From contig JBAIAA010000808.1 in assembly GCA_037893245.1 (NCBI GenBank), positions 620,001 to 684,000 of the forward strand: a stretch of DNA of 64,000 nucleotides, written 5' to 3'. A program made the position numbers and the translations under genes. The DNA is from Crossaster papposus. Lineage: Eukaryota > Echinodermata > Asteroidea > Velatida > Solasteridae. How positions within the stretch are numbered: position 1 is the stretch's first letter; every line of letters starts with the position of its first letter. The notes below the pieces were generated by a model that saw nothing but the letters and a program-made list of their open reading frames with translations, had not been told where the DNA came from and ran no database searches. This document shows positions 50,144-62,900 of the stretch, piece after piece.

Positions 50144-50922
50144 TATATGTCTTCTACCTCTGCTGTTCCTTCTGAGTAGGCTGTGTGAGAGACGTGGATA
50201 TACTCTATATCTGTCTTCTACCTCTGCTGTTCCTTCTGAGCAGGCTGAGTGAGACACGTGGATATACTCTATCTCTGTCTTCTACCTCTGCTGTTCCTTC
50301 TGAGCAGGCTGAGTGAGACACGTGGATATACTCTATCTTTGTCTTCTACCTCTGCTGTTCCTTCTGAGCAGGCTGAGTGAGACACGTGGATATACTCTAT
50401 CTCTGTATTCTACATCTGCTGTTCCTTTTGAGCAGGCTGAGTGAGGTGTAGATCAGACACGTGGATATACTCCATCTCTGTCTTCTACCTCTGCTGTTCC
50501 TTCTGAGCAGGCTGAGTGAGGTGTAGATCAGACACGTGGATATACTCTATCTCTGTATTCTACATCTGCTGTTCCTTTTGAGCAGGCTGAGTGAGGTGTA
50601 GATCAGACACGTGGATATACTCCATCTCTGTCTTCTACCTCTGCTGTTCCTTCTGAGAAGGCTGAGTGAGGTGTAGATCAGACACGTGGATATACTCTAT
50701 CTCTGTCTTCTACCTCTGATGTTCCTTCTGAGCAGGCTGAGTGAGGTGTAGATCAGACACGTGAATATACTCTATCTCTGTCTTCTACCTCTGCTGTTCC
50801 TTCTGTGCAGGCTGACTGAGGTGTAGATCAGACACGTGGATATCCTCTATCTCTGTATTCTACCTCTGCTGTTCCTTCTGAGCAGGCTGAGTTAGGTGTA
50901 TATCAGACACGTGGATATACTC
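49360..50922 (+). repeat. HOR, period 781 bp, two tandem copies
   Basis: TATATATG at 49361 and 50142, CACGTGAATA at 49977 and 50758, and CTATCTTTG near 49554 and 50335 are 781 bp apart (7 x 75 + 4 x 64, 11 monomers). The junction monomer near 50125-50142 joins GTGTATATCAG upstream to CTCTATATATG downstream, which are on different monomers at either outer edge. Private change in copy 2: GAGAAGGCTG near 50656. Confidence 0.88.
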
Positions 50923-51744
50923 TATCTCTATCTTCTACCTCTGCTGTTCCTTCTGAGCAGGCTGAGTGAGGTAAAGATCAGACACGTGGATATACTCTAT
51001 CTCTGTCTTCTACCTCTGCTGTTCCTTCTGAGCGGGCTGAGTGAGGTGTAGATCAGACACGTAGATATACTCTATCTCTGTATTCTATCTCTGCTGTTCC
51101 TTCTGAGCAGGCTGAGTGAGACACGTGGATATACTGTATCTCTGTCTTCTACCTCTGCTGTTCCTTCTAAACAGGCTGAGTGAGGTGTAGATCAGACACG
51201 TGGATATACTCTATATCTGTCTTCTACCTCTGCTGTTCCTTATGAGCATGCTGAGTGAGGTGTATATCAGACACGTGGATATACTCTATATATGTCTTCT
51301 ACCTCTGCTGTTCCTTCTGAGTACGCTGAGTGAGAGACGTGGATATACTCTATCTCTGTCTTCTACCTCTGCTGTTCCTTCTGAGCAGGCTGAGTGAGGT
51401 GTAGATCAGACACGTGGATATACTCTATCTCTGTATTCTACCTCTGCTGTTCCTTCTGAGCAGGCTGAGTGAGGTGTAGATCAGACACGTGGATATACAC
51501 TATCTCTGTCTTCTACATCTGCTGTTCCTTCTGAGCAGGCTGAGTGAGACACGTGGATATACTCTATCTCTGTCTTCTACCTCTGCTGTTCCTTCTGAGC
51601 AGGCTGAGTGAGACACGTGGATATACTCTATCTCTGTATTCTACATCTGCTGTTCCTTTTGAGCAGGCTGAGTGAGGTGTAGATCAGACACGTGGATATA
51701 CTCCATCTCTGTCTTCTACCTCTGATGTTCCTTCTGAGCAGGCT
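50923..51744 (+). repeat. Monomer block homologous to 41.7-42.0 kb and 39.5-40.0 kb
   Basis: It contains in order the GTTAGGTGTATATCAG, GTAAAG (50971), GAGCGGG, CTGTATCTC, AAACAGG and CTCTATATCTG variants, the same order as at 39490-40000 and 45530-45900. The frame open at 51200 is a copy of those at 41932 (offset 9268 = 92 x 75 + 37 x 64) and 39803. Private changes include GAGTACGCTG near 51310. Right of about 51400 the order changes and the composition grades into the right-hand HOR family. Confidence 0.75.
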
Positions 51745-54700
51745 GAGTGAGGTGTAGATCAGACACGTGGATATACTCTATCTCTGTCTTCTACCTCTGC
51801 TGTTCCTTCTGTGCAGGCTGACTGAGGTGTAGATCAGACACGTGGATATCCTCTATCTCTGTATTCTACCTCTGCTGTTCCTTCTGAGCAGGCTGAGTGA
51901 GACACGTGGATATACTCTGTCTCTGTCTTCTACCTATGCTGTTCCTTTTGAGCAGGCTGAGTGAGGTGTAGATGAGACACGTCGATATACTCTATCTCTG
52001 TCTTCTACATCTGCTGTTCCTTCTGATCAGGCTGAGTGAGGTGTAGATCAGACACGTGGATATACTCTATCTCTGTCTTCTACCTCTGCTGTTCCTTCTG
52101 AGCAGGCTGAGTGAGACAAGTGGATATACTCTATCTCTGTCTTCTACCTCTGCTGTTCCTTCTGAGCAGGGAGAGTGAGGTGTAGATCAGACACGTCGAT
52201 ATACTCTATCTCTGTCTTCTACCTCTGCTGTTCCTTCTGAGCAGGCTGAGTGAGGTGTAGATCAGACACGTAGATATACTCTATCTCTGTATTCTATCTC
52301 TGCTGTTCCTTCTGAGCAGGCTGAGTGAGACAAGTGGATATACTCTATCTCTGTCTTCTACCTCTGCTGTTCCTTCTGGCTGAGTGAAGTGTAGATCAGA
52401 CAGGTGGATATACTATATCTATGTCTTCTACCTCCGATGTTCCTTCTGAGCAGGCTGAGCGAGGTGTAGATCTGACACGTGGATATACTCTATTTCTGTA
52501 TTCTATCTCTGCTGTTCATTCTGAGCAGGCTGAGTGAGACACGTGGATATACTCTATCTCTGTCTTCTACCTCTGCTGTTCCTTCTAAACAGGCTGAGTG
52601 AGGTGTAGATCAGACACGTGGATATACTCTATCTCTGTCTTCTACCTCTGCTGTTCCTTCTGTGCAGGCTGACTGAGGTGTAGATCAGACACGTGGATAT
52701 CCTCTATCTCTGTATTCTACCTCTGCTGTTCCTTCTGAGCAGGCTGAGTGAGACACGTGGATATACTATATCTCAGTCTTCTACCTCTGATGTTCCTTCT
52801 GAGCAGGCTGAGTGAGGTGTAGATCAGACACGTGGATATACTCTATCTCTGTATTCTATCTCTGCTGTTCCTTCTGAGCAGGCTGAGTGAGACACGTGGA
52901 TATACTCTATCTCTGTCTTCTACCTCTGCTGTTCCTTCTAAACAGGCTGAGTGAGGTGTAGATCAGACACGTGGATATACTCTATATCTGTGTTCTACCT
53001 CTGCTGTTCCTTCTGAGCATGCTGAGTGAGGTGTAGATCAGACACGTGGATATACTCTATATATGTCTTCTACCTCTGCTGTTCCTTCTGAGTAGGCTGA
53101 GTGAGAGACGTGGATATACTCTATCTCTGTCTTCTACCTCTGCTGTTCCTTCTGAGCAGGCTAAGTGAGACACGTGGATATACTCTATCTCTGTCTTCTA
53201 CCTCTGCTGTTCCTTCTGAGCAGGCTGAGTGAGACACGTGGATATACTCCATCTCTGTATTCTACATCTGCTGTTCCTTTTGAGCAGGCTGAGTGAGGTG
53301 TAGATCAGACACGTGGATATACTCCATCTCTGTCTTCTACCTCTGCTGTTCCTTCTGAGCAGGCTGAGTGAGGTGTAGATCAGACACGTGGATATACTCT
53401 ATCTCTGTCTTCTACCTCTGATGTTCCTTCTGAGCAGGCTGAGTGAGGTGTAGATCAGACACGTGGATATACTCTATCTCTGTCTTCTACCTCTGCTGTT
53501 CCTTCTGTGCAGGCTGACTGAGGTGTAGATCAGACACGTGGATATCCTCTATCTCTGTATTCTACCTCTGCTGTTCCTTCTGAGCAGGCTGAGTGAGACA
53601 CGTGGATATACTCTATCTCTGTCTTCTACCTATGCTGTTCCTTCTGAGCAGGCTGAGTGAGGTGTAGATGAGACACATCGATATACTCTATCTCTGTCTT
53701 CTACATCTGCTGTTCCTTCTGAGCAGGCTGAGTGAGACACGTGGATATACTATATCTCCGTCTTCTACCTCTGCTGTTCCTTCTGAGCAGGCTGAGTGAG
53801 GTGTAGATCAGACACGTGGATATACTCTATCTCTGTATTCTATCTCTGCTGTTCCTTCTGAGCAGGCTGAGTGAGACACGTGGATATACTATATCTCTGT
53901 CTTCTACCTATGCTGTTCATTCTGAGCAGGCTGAGTGAGACTCGTGGATATACTCTATCTCTGTCTTCTACCTATGCTGTTCCTTCTGAGCAGGCTGAGT
54001 GAGGTGTAGATGAGACATGTCGATATACTCTATCTTTGTCTTCTACCTCTGCTGTTCCTTCTGAGTAGGCTGAGTGAGAGACGTGGATATACTCTATCTC
54101 TGTCTTCTACCTCTGCTGTTCCTTCTGAGCAGGCTGAGTGAGACACGTGGATATACTCTATCTCTGTCTTCTACCTCTGCTGTTCCTTCTGAGCAGGCTG
54201 AGTGAGACACGTGGATATACTCTATCTCTGTATTCTACATCTGCTGTTCCTTTTGAGCAGGCTGAGTGAGGTGTAGATCAGACACGTGGATATACTCTAT
54301 CTCTGTCTTCTACCTCTGATGTTCCTTCTGAGCAGGCTGAGTGAGAGACGTGGATATACTCTATCTCTGTCTTCTACCTCTGCTGTTCCTTCTGAGCAGG
54401 CTGAGTGAGACACGTGGATATACTCTATCTCTGTCTTCTACCTCTGCTGTTCCTTCTGAGCAGGCTGAGTGAGGTGTAGATCAGACACGTGGATATACTC
54501 TATCTCTGTCTTTTACCTCTGCTGTTCCTTCTGTGCAGGCTGACTGAGGTGTAGATCAGACACGTGGATATCATCTATCTCTGTATTCTACCTCTGCTGT
54601 TCCTTCTGAGCAGGCTGAGTGAGACACGTGGATATACTCTGTCTCTGTCTTCTACCTATGCTGTTCCTTCTGAGCAGGCTGAGTGAGGTGTAGATGAGAC

Positions 54701-56310
54701 ACGTCGATATACTCTATCTCTGTCTTCTACATCTGCTGTTCCTTCTGAGCAGGCTGAGTGAGGTGTAGATCAGACACGTGGATATACTCTATCTCTGTCT
54801 TCTACCTCTGCTGTTCCTTCTGAGCAGGCTGAGTGAGACACGTGGATATACTCTATCTCTGTCTTCTACCTCTGCTGTTCCTTCTGAGCAGGGAGAGTGA
54901 GGTGTAGATCAGACACGTCGATATACTCTATCTCTGTCTTCTACCTCTGCTGTTCCTTCTGAGCAGGCTGAGTGAGGTGTAGATCAGACACGTAGATATA
55001 CTCTATCTCTGTATTCTATCTCTGCTGTTCCTTCTGAGCAGGCTGAGTGAGACAAGTGGATATACTCTATCTCTGTCTTCTACCTCTGCTGTTCCTTCTG
55101 GCTGAGTGAGGTGTAGATCAGACAGGTGGATATACTATATCTATGTCTTCTACCTCCGATGTTCCTTCTGAGCAGGCTGAGCGAGGTGTACATCAGACAC
55201 GTGGATATACTCTATTTCTGTATTCTATCTCTGCTGTTCATTCTGAGCAGGCTGAGTGAGACACGTGGATATACTCTATCTCTGTCTTCTGCCTCTGCTG
55301 TTCCTTCTAAACAGGCTGAGTGAGGTGTAGATCAGACACGTGGATATACTCTATCTCTGTCTTCTACCTCTGCTGTTCCTTCTGTGCAGGCTGACTGAGG
55401 TGTAGATCAGACACGTGGATATCCTCTATCTCTGTATTCTACCTCTGCTGTTCCTTCTGAGCAGGCTGAGTGAGACACGTGGATATACTATATCTCCGTC
55501 TTCTACCTCTGCTGTTCCTTCTGAGCAGGCTGAGTAAGGTGTAGATCAGACACGTGGATATACTCTATCTCTGTATTCTATCTCTGCTGTTCCTTCTGAG
55601 CAGGCTGAGTGAGACACGTGGATATACTCTATCTCTGTCTTCTACCTCTGCTGTTCCTTCTAAACAGGCTGAGTGAGGTGTAGATCAGACACGTGGATAT
55701 ACTCTATATCTGTGTTCTACCTCTGCTGTTCCTTCTGAGCATGCTGAGTGAGGTGTAGATCAGACACGTGGATATACTCTATATATGTCTTCTACCTCTG
55801 CTGTTCCTTCTGAGTAAGCTGAGTGAGAGACGTGGATATACTCTATCTCTGTCTTCTACCTCTGCTGTTCCTTCTGAGCAGGCTGAGTGAGACACGTGGC
55901 TGTACTCTATCTCTGTCTTCTACCTCTGCTGTTCCTTCTGAGCAGGCTGATTGATACACGTGGATATACTCTATCTCTGTATTCTACATCTGCTGTTCCT
56001 TTTGAGCAGGCTGAGTGAGGTGTAGATCAGACACGTGGATATACTCCATCTCTGTCTTCTACCTCTGCTGTTCCTTCTGAGCAGGCTGAGTGAGGTGTAG
56101 ATCAGACACGTGGATATACTCTATCTCTGTCTTCTACCTCTGATGTTCCTTCTGAGCAGGCTGAGTGAGGTGTAGATCAGACACGTGGATATACTCTATC
56201 TCTGTCTTCTACCTCTGCTGTTCCTTCTGTGCAGGCTGACTGAGGTGTAGATCAGACACGTGGATATCCTCTATCTCTGTATTCTACCTCTGCTGTTCCT
56301 TCTGAGCAGG
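51745..56310 (+). repeat. HOR, period 2722 bp, about 1.7 copies
   Basis: The GAGCAGGGAGAG variant at 52164 and 54886, and the 5-bp-deleted TCCTTCTGGCTGAG at 52371 and 55093, are 2722 bp apart. Correcting for that deletion, 2727 = 21 x 75 + 18 x 64. The copies have diverged more than those in the centre of the window: GTGAAGTG near 52386, GATCTGAC near 52470, CTCAGTC near 52773, ATCATCTATC near 54561 and TCTGCCTC near 55288. This suggests an older duplication than the 6169- or 3252-bp ones. Confidence 0.85.
52330..52399 (+). repeat. 70-bp L monomer lacking AGCAG (copies at 55052-55121 and 60064-60133)
   Basis: CCTTCTGAGCAGGCTGAG is shortened to CCTTCTGGCTGAG in all three copies, a 5-bp loss within an imperfect direct repeat (CTGAG CAGG CTGAG). 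The monomer also carries CAAGTG in place of CACGTG, and the following monomer carries CAGGTG, so two consecutive CACGTG elements are lost here. The three copies are related by the 2722- and 5012-bp offsets. Confidence 0.85.
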
Positions 56311-59300
56311 CTGAGTGAGACACGTGGATATACTCTATCTCTGTCTTCTACCTCTGCTGTTCCTTCTGAGCAGGCTGAGTGAGACACGTGGATATACTAT
56401 ATCGCTGTCTTCTACCTATGCTGTTCCTTCTGAGCAGGCTGAGTGAGGTGTAGATGAGACATGTCGATATACTCTATCTCTGTCTTCTACATCTGCTGTT
56501 CCTTCTGAGCAGGCTGAGTGAGGTGTAGATCAGACACGTGGATATACTCTATCTCTGTCTTCTACCTCTGCTGTTCCTTATGAGCAGGCTGAGTGAGACA
56601 CGTGGATATACTCTATCTCTGTCTTCTACCTCTGCTGTTCCTTCTGAGCAGGCTGAGTGAGGTGTAGATCAGACACGTCGATATACTCTATCTCTGTCTT
56701 CTACATCTGCTGTTCCTTCTGAGCAAGCTGAATGAGACACGTGGATATACTCTATCTCTGTCTTCTACCTCTGCTGTTCCTTTTGAGCAGGCTGACTGAG
56801 GTGTAGAACAGACACGTGGATATACTCTATCTCTGTCTTCTACCTCTGCTGTTCCTTCTGAGCAGGCTGAGTGAGACACGTGGATATACTATATCTCCGT
56901 CTTCTACCTCTGCTGTTCCTTCTGAGCAGGCTGAATGAGGTGTAGATCAGACACGTGGATATACTCTATCTCTGTATTCTATCTCTGCTGTTCCTTCTGA
57001 GCAGGCTGAGTGAGACACGTGGATATACTCTATCTCTGTCTTCTACCTCTGCTGTTCCTTCTAAACAGGCTGAGTGAGGTGTAGATCAGACACGTGGATA
57101 TACTCTATATCTGTCTTCTACCTCTGCTGTTCCTTCTGAGCATGCTGAGTGAGGTGTAGATCAGACACGTGGATATACTCTATATATGTCTTCTACCTAT
57201 GCTGTTCCTTCTTAGCAGGCTGAGTGAGAGACGTGGATATACTCCATCTCTGTCTTCTACCTCTGCTGTTCCTTCTGAGCAGGCTGAATGAGACACGTGG
57301 ATATACTCTATCTCTGTCTTCTACCTCTGCTGTTCCTTTTGAGCAGGCTGACTGAGGTGTAGAACAGACACGTGGATATACTCTATCTCTGTCTTCTACC
57401 TCTGCTGTTCCTTCTGAGCAGGCTGAGTGAGACACGTGGATATACTATATCTCCGTCTTCTACCTCTGCTGTTCCTTCTGAGCAGGCTGAGTGAGGTGTA
57501 GATCAGACACGTGGATATACTCTATCTCTGTATTCTACATCTGCTGTTCCTTTTGAGCAGGCTGAGTGAGGTGTAGATCAGACACGTGGATATACTCCAT
57601 CTCTGTCTTCTACCTCTGCTGTTCCTTCTGAGCAGGCTGAGTGAGGTGTAGATCAGACACGTGGATATACTCTATCTCTGTCTTCTACCTCTGATTTTCC
57701 TTCTGAGCAGGCTGAGTGAGGTGTAGATCAGACACGTGGATATACTCTATCTCTGTCTTCTACCTCTGCTGTTCCTTCTGTGCAGGCTGACTGAGGTGTA
57801 GATCAGACACGTGGATATCCTATATCTCTGTATTCTACCTCTGCTGTTCCTTCTGAGCAGGCTGAGTTAGGTGGATATCAGACACGTGGATATACTCTAT
57901 CTCTATCTTCCACCTCTGCTGTTCCTTCTGAGCAGGCTGAGTGAGGTAAAGATCAGACACGTGGATATACTCTATCTCTGTCTTCTACCTCTGCTGTTCC
58001 TTCTGAGCGGGCTGAGTGAGGTGTAGATCAGACACGTAGATATACTCTATCTCTGTATTCTATCTCTGCTGTTCCTTCTGAGCAGGCTGAGTGAGACACG
58101 TGGATATACTGTATCTCTGTCTTCTACCTCTGCTGTTCCTTCTAAACAGGCTGAGTGAGGTGTAGATCAGACACGTGGATATACTCTATATCTGTCTTCT
58201 ACCTCTGCTGTTCCTTATGAGCATGCTGAGTGAGGTGTAGATCAGACACGTGGATATACTCTATATATGTCTTCTACCTCTGCTGTTCCCTCTGAGTATG
58301 CTGAGTGAGAGACGTGGATATACTCTATCTCTGTCTTCTACCTCTGCTGTTCCTTCTGAGCAGGCTGAGTGAGACACGTGGATATACTCTATCTCTGTCT
58401 TCTACCTCTGCTGTTCCTTCTGAGCAGGCTGAGTGAGACACGTGGATATACTCTATCTCTGTATTCTACATCTGCTGTTCCTGTTGAGCAGGCTGAGTGA
58501 GGTGTAGATCAGACACGTGGATATACTCCATCTCTGTCTTCTACCTCTGCTGTTCCTTCTGAGCAGGCTGAGTGAGGTTTAGATCAGACACGTAAATATA
58601 CTCTATCTCTGTCTTCTACCTCTGATGTTCCTTCTGAGCAGGCTGAGTGAGGTGTAGATCAGACACGTGGATTTACTCTATCTCTGTCTTCTACCTCTGC
58701 TGTTCCTTCTGTGCAGGCTGACTGAGGTGTAGATCAGACACGTGGATATCCTCTATCTCTGTATTCTACCTCTGCTGTTCCTTCTGAGCAGGCTGAGTGA
58801 GAAACGTGGATATACTATATCTCTGTCTTCTACCTATGCTGTTCCTTCTGAGCAGGCTGAGTGAGGTGTAGATGAGACACGTCGATATACTCTATCTCTG
58901 TTTTCTACATCTGCTGTTCCTTCTGAGCAGGCTGAGTGAGGGGTAGATTAGACACGTGGATATACTCTATCTCTGTCTTCTACCTCTGCTGTTCCTTCTG
59001 AGTAGGCTGAGTGAGAGACGTGGATATACTCTATCTCTGTCTTCTACCTCTGCTGTTCCTTCTGAGCAGGCTGAGTGAGACACGTGGATATACTCTATCT
59101 CTGTCTTCTACCTCTGCTGTTCCTTCTGAGCAGACTGAGTGAGACACGTGGATATACTCTATCTCTGTATTCTACATCTGCTGTTCCTTTTGAGCAGGCT
59201 GAGTGAGGTGTAGATCAGACACGTGGATATACTCTATCTCTGTCTTCTACCTCTGATGTTCCTTCTGAGCAGGCTGAGTGAGAGACGTGGATATACTCTA

Positions 59301-59477
59301 TCTCTGTCTTCTACCTCTGCTGTTCCTTCTGAGCAGGCTGAGTGAGACACGTGGATATACTCTATCTCTGTATTCTACATCTGCTGTTCCTTTTGAGCAG
59401 GCTGAGTGAGGTGTAGATCAGACACGTGGATATACTCCATCTCTGTCTTCTACCTCTGATGTTCCTTCTGAGCAGGC
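56311..59477 (+). repeat. Mosaic block with many private variants between the 2722- and 5012-bp repeats
   Basis: Only satellite monomers occur, but single-copy changes are more frequent than elsewhere: ATCGCTGTC near 56402, GTGGATATCAG near 57873, CTTCCACC near 57907, GGTTTAGATC near 58577, CACGTAAATA near 58591, GGATTTAC near 58668 and GAGAAACGTGG near 58800. GTAGAACAG marks 56803 and 57359 (556 bp apart). 57534-58500 repeats the monomer order of 33-34 kb. The block probably escaped the latest homogenisation rounds. Confidence 0.7.
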
Positions 59478-60410
59478 TGAGTGAGGTGTAGATCAGACAC
59501 GTGGATATACTCTATCTCTGTCTTCTACCTCTGCTGTTCCTTCTGTGCAGGCTGACTGAGGTGTAGATCAGACACGTGGATATCCTCTATCTCTGTATTC
59601 TACCTCTGCTGTTCCTTCTGAGCAGGCTGAGTGAGACACGTGGATATACTCTGTCTCTGTCTTCTACCTATGCTGTTCCTTCTGAGCAGGCTGAGTGAGG
59701 TGTAGATGAGACACGTCGATATACTCTATCTCTGTCTTCTACATCTGCTGTTCCTTCTGAGCAGGCTGAGTGAGGTGTAGATCAGACACGTGGATATACT
59801 CTATCTCTGTCTTCTACCTCTGCTGTTCCTTCTGAGCAGGCTGAGTGAGACACGTGGATATACTCTATCTCTGTCTTCTACCTCTGCTGTTCCTTCTGAG
59901 CAGGGAGAGTGAGGTGTAGATCAGACACGTCGATATACTCTATCTCTGTCTTCTACCTCTGCTGTTCCTTCTGAGCAGGCTGAGTGAGGTGTAGATCAGA
60001 CACGTAGATATACTCTATCTCTGTATTCTATCTCTGCTGTTCCTTCTGAGCAGGCTGAGTGAGACAAGTGGATATACTCTATCTCTGTCTTCTACCTCTG
60101 CTGTTCCTTCTGGCTGAGTGAGGTGTAGATCAGACAGGTGGATATACTATATCTATGTCTTCTACCTCCGATGTTCCTTCTGAGCAGGCTGAGCGAGGTG
60201 TAGATCAGACACGTGGATATACTCTATTTCTGTATTCTATCTCTGCTGTTCATTCTGAGCAGGCTGAGTGAGACACGTGGATATACTCTATGTCTGTCTT
60301 CTACCTCTGCTGTTCCTTCTAAACAGGCTGAGTGAGGTGTAGATCAGACACGTGGATATACTCTATCTCTGTCTTCTACCTCTGCTGTTCCTTCTGTGCA
60401 GGCTGAGTGA
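59478..60410 (+). repeat. Third copy of the 54.47-55.40 kb segment (offset 5012 bp)
   Basis: GAGCAGGGAGAG at 54886 and 59898 and TCCTTCTGGCTGAG at 55093 and 60105 are 5012 bp apart; with the 5-bp deletion restored, 5017 = 43 x 75 + 28 x 64. Left of about 59480 the offset becomes 4937 (GAGTAGG at 54063 and 59000), so one L monomer separates the two alignments. Confidence 0.82.
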
Positions 60411-61620
60411 GGTGTAGATCAGACACGTGGATATACTCCATCTCTGTCTTCTACCTCTGCTGTTCCTTCTGAGCAGGCTGAGTGAGGTGTAGATCAGACA
60501 CGTGGATATACTCTATCTCTGTCTTCTACCTCTGATGTTCCTTCTGAGCAGGCTGAGTGAGGTGTAGATCAGACACGTGGATATACTCTATCTCTGTCTT
60601 CTACCTCTGCTGTTCCTTCTGTGCAGGCTGACTGAGGTGTAGATCAGACACGTGGATATCCTCTATCTCTGTATTCTACCTCTGCTGTTCCTTCTGAGCA
60701 GGCTGAGTGAGACACGTGGATATACTCTATCTCTGTCTTCTACCTATGCTGTTCCTTCTGAGCAGGCTGAGTGAGGTGTAGATGAGACACGTCGATATAC
60801 TCTATCTCTGTCTTCTACATCTGCTGTTCCTTCTGAGCAGGCTGAGTGAGACACGTGGATATACTATATCTCCGTCTTCTACCTCTGCTGTTCCTTCTGA
60901 GCAGGCTGAGTGAGGTGTAGATCAGACACGTGGATATACTCTATCTCTGTATTATATCTCTGCTGTTCCTTCTGAGCAGGCTGAGTGAGACACGTGGATA
61001 TACTATATCTCTGTATTCTACCTATGCTGTTCATTCTGAGCAGGCTGAGTGAGACACGTGGATATACTCTATCTCTGTCTTCTACCTATGCTGTTCCTTC
61101 TGAGCAGGCTGAGTGAGGTGTAGATGAGACATGTCGATATACTCTATCTCTGTCTTCTACATCTGCTGTTCCTTCTGAGCAGGCTGAGTGAGGTGTAGAT
61201 CAGACACGTGGATATACTCTATCTCTGTCTTCTACCTCTGCTGTTCCTTATGAGCAGGCTGAGTGAGACACGTGGATATACTCTATCTCTGTCTTCTACG
61301 TCTGCTGTTCCTTCTGAGCAGGCTGAGTGAGGTGTAGATCAGACAGGTGGATATACTATATCTATGTCTTCTACCTCCGATGTTCCTTCTGAGCAGGCTG
61401 AGCGAGGTGTAGATCAGACACGTGGATATACTCTATTTCTGTATTCTATCTCTGCTGTTCATTCTGAGCAGGCTGAGTGAGACACGTGGATATACTCTAT
61501 GTCTGTCTTCTACCTCTGCTGTTCCTTCTAAACAGGCTGAGTGAGGTGTAGATCAGACACGTGGATATACTCTATCTCTGTCTTCTACCTCTGCTGTTCC
61601 TTCTGTGCAGGCTGACTGAG
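60134..61620 (+). repeat. Segment repeated at 1209-bp offset
   Basis: CAGGTGGATATACTATATC begins at 60135 and 61344, and CTCTATGTCTG at 60286 and 61495, both 1209 bp apart (11 x 75 + 6 x 64). The paired stretch is only about 280 bp long (60134-60410 with 61343-61620). The rest of the interval belongs to the 1562-bp HOR, so this is a remnant of a longer duplication. Confidence 0.8.
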
Positions 61621-62900
61621 GTGTAGATCAGACACGTGGATATCCTCTATCTCTGTATTCTACCTCTGCTGTTCCTTCTGAGCAGGCTGAGTGAGACACG
61701 TGGATATACTATATATCCGTCTTCTACCTCTGCTGTTCCTTCTGAGCAGGCTGAGTGAGGTGTAGATCAGACACGTGGATATACTCTATCTCTGTATTCT
61801 ATCTCTGCTGTTCCTTCTGAGCAGGCTGAGTGAGACACGTGGATATACTCTATCTCTGTCTTCTACCTCTGCTGTTCCTTCTAAACAGGCTGAGTGAGGT
61901 GTAGATCAGACACGTGGATATACTCCATCTCTGTATTCTACATCTGCTGTTCCTTTTGAGCAGGCTGAGTGAGGTGTAGATCAGACACGTGGATATACTC
62001 CATCTTTGTCTTCTACCTCTGCTGTTCCTTCTGAGCAGGCTGAGTGAGGTGTAGATCAGACACGTGGATATACTCTATCTCTGTCTTCTACCTCTGATGT
62101 TCCTTCTGAGCAGGCTGAGTGAGGTGTAGATCAGACACGTGGATATACTCTATCTCTGTCTTCTACCTCTGCTGTTCCTTCTGTGCAGGCTGACTGAGGT
62201 GTAGATCAGACACGTGGATATCCTCTATCTCTGTATTCTACCTCTGCTGTTCCTTCTGAGCAGGCTGAGTGAGACACGTGGATATACTCTATCTCTGTCT
62301 TCTACCTATGCTGTTCCTTCTGAGCAGGCTGAGTGAGGTGTAGATGAGACACGTCGATATACTCTATCTCTGTCTTCTACATCTGCTGTTCCTTCTGAGC
62401 AGGCTGAGTGAGACACGTGGATATACTATATCTCCGTCTTCTACCTCTGCTGTTCCTTCTGAGCAGGCTGAGTGAGGTGTAGATCAGACACGTGGATATA
62501 CTCTATCTCTGTATTATATCTCTGCTGTTCCTTCTGAGCAGGCTGAGTGAGACACGTGGATATACTATATCTCTGTATTCTACCTATGCTGTTCATTCTG
62601 AGCAGGCTGAGTGAGACACGTGGATATACTCTATCTCTGTCTTCTACCTATGCTGTTCCTTCTGAGCAGGCTGAGTGAGGTGTAGATGAGACATGTCGAT
62701 ATACTCTATCTCTGTCTTCTACATCTGCTGTTCCTTCTGAGCAGGCTGAGTGAGGTGTAGATCAGACACGTGGATATACTCTATCTCTGTCTTCTACCTC
62801 TGCTGTTCCTTATGAGCAGGCTGAGTGAGACACGTGGATATACTCTATCTCTGTCTTCTACGTCTGCTGTTCCTTCTGAGCAGGCTGAGTGAGGTGTAGA
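60410..62900 (+). repeat. HOR, period 1562 bp, about 1.6 copies
   Basis: CCATCT at 60438 and 62000 and ATTATATC at 60951 and 62513 are 1562 bp apart (14 x 75 + 8 x 64). The left junction, near 60400-60420, fuses TTCTGTGCAGG to CTGAGTGAGG; elsewhere TGTGCAGG is followed by CTGACTGAGG, so the duplication breakpoint lies inside this monomer. Few differences were seen between the copies. Confidence 0.86.
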
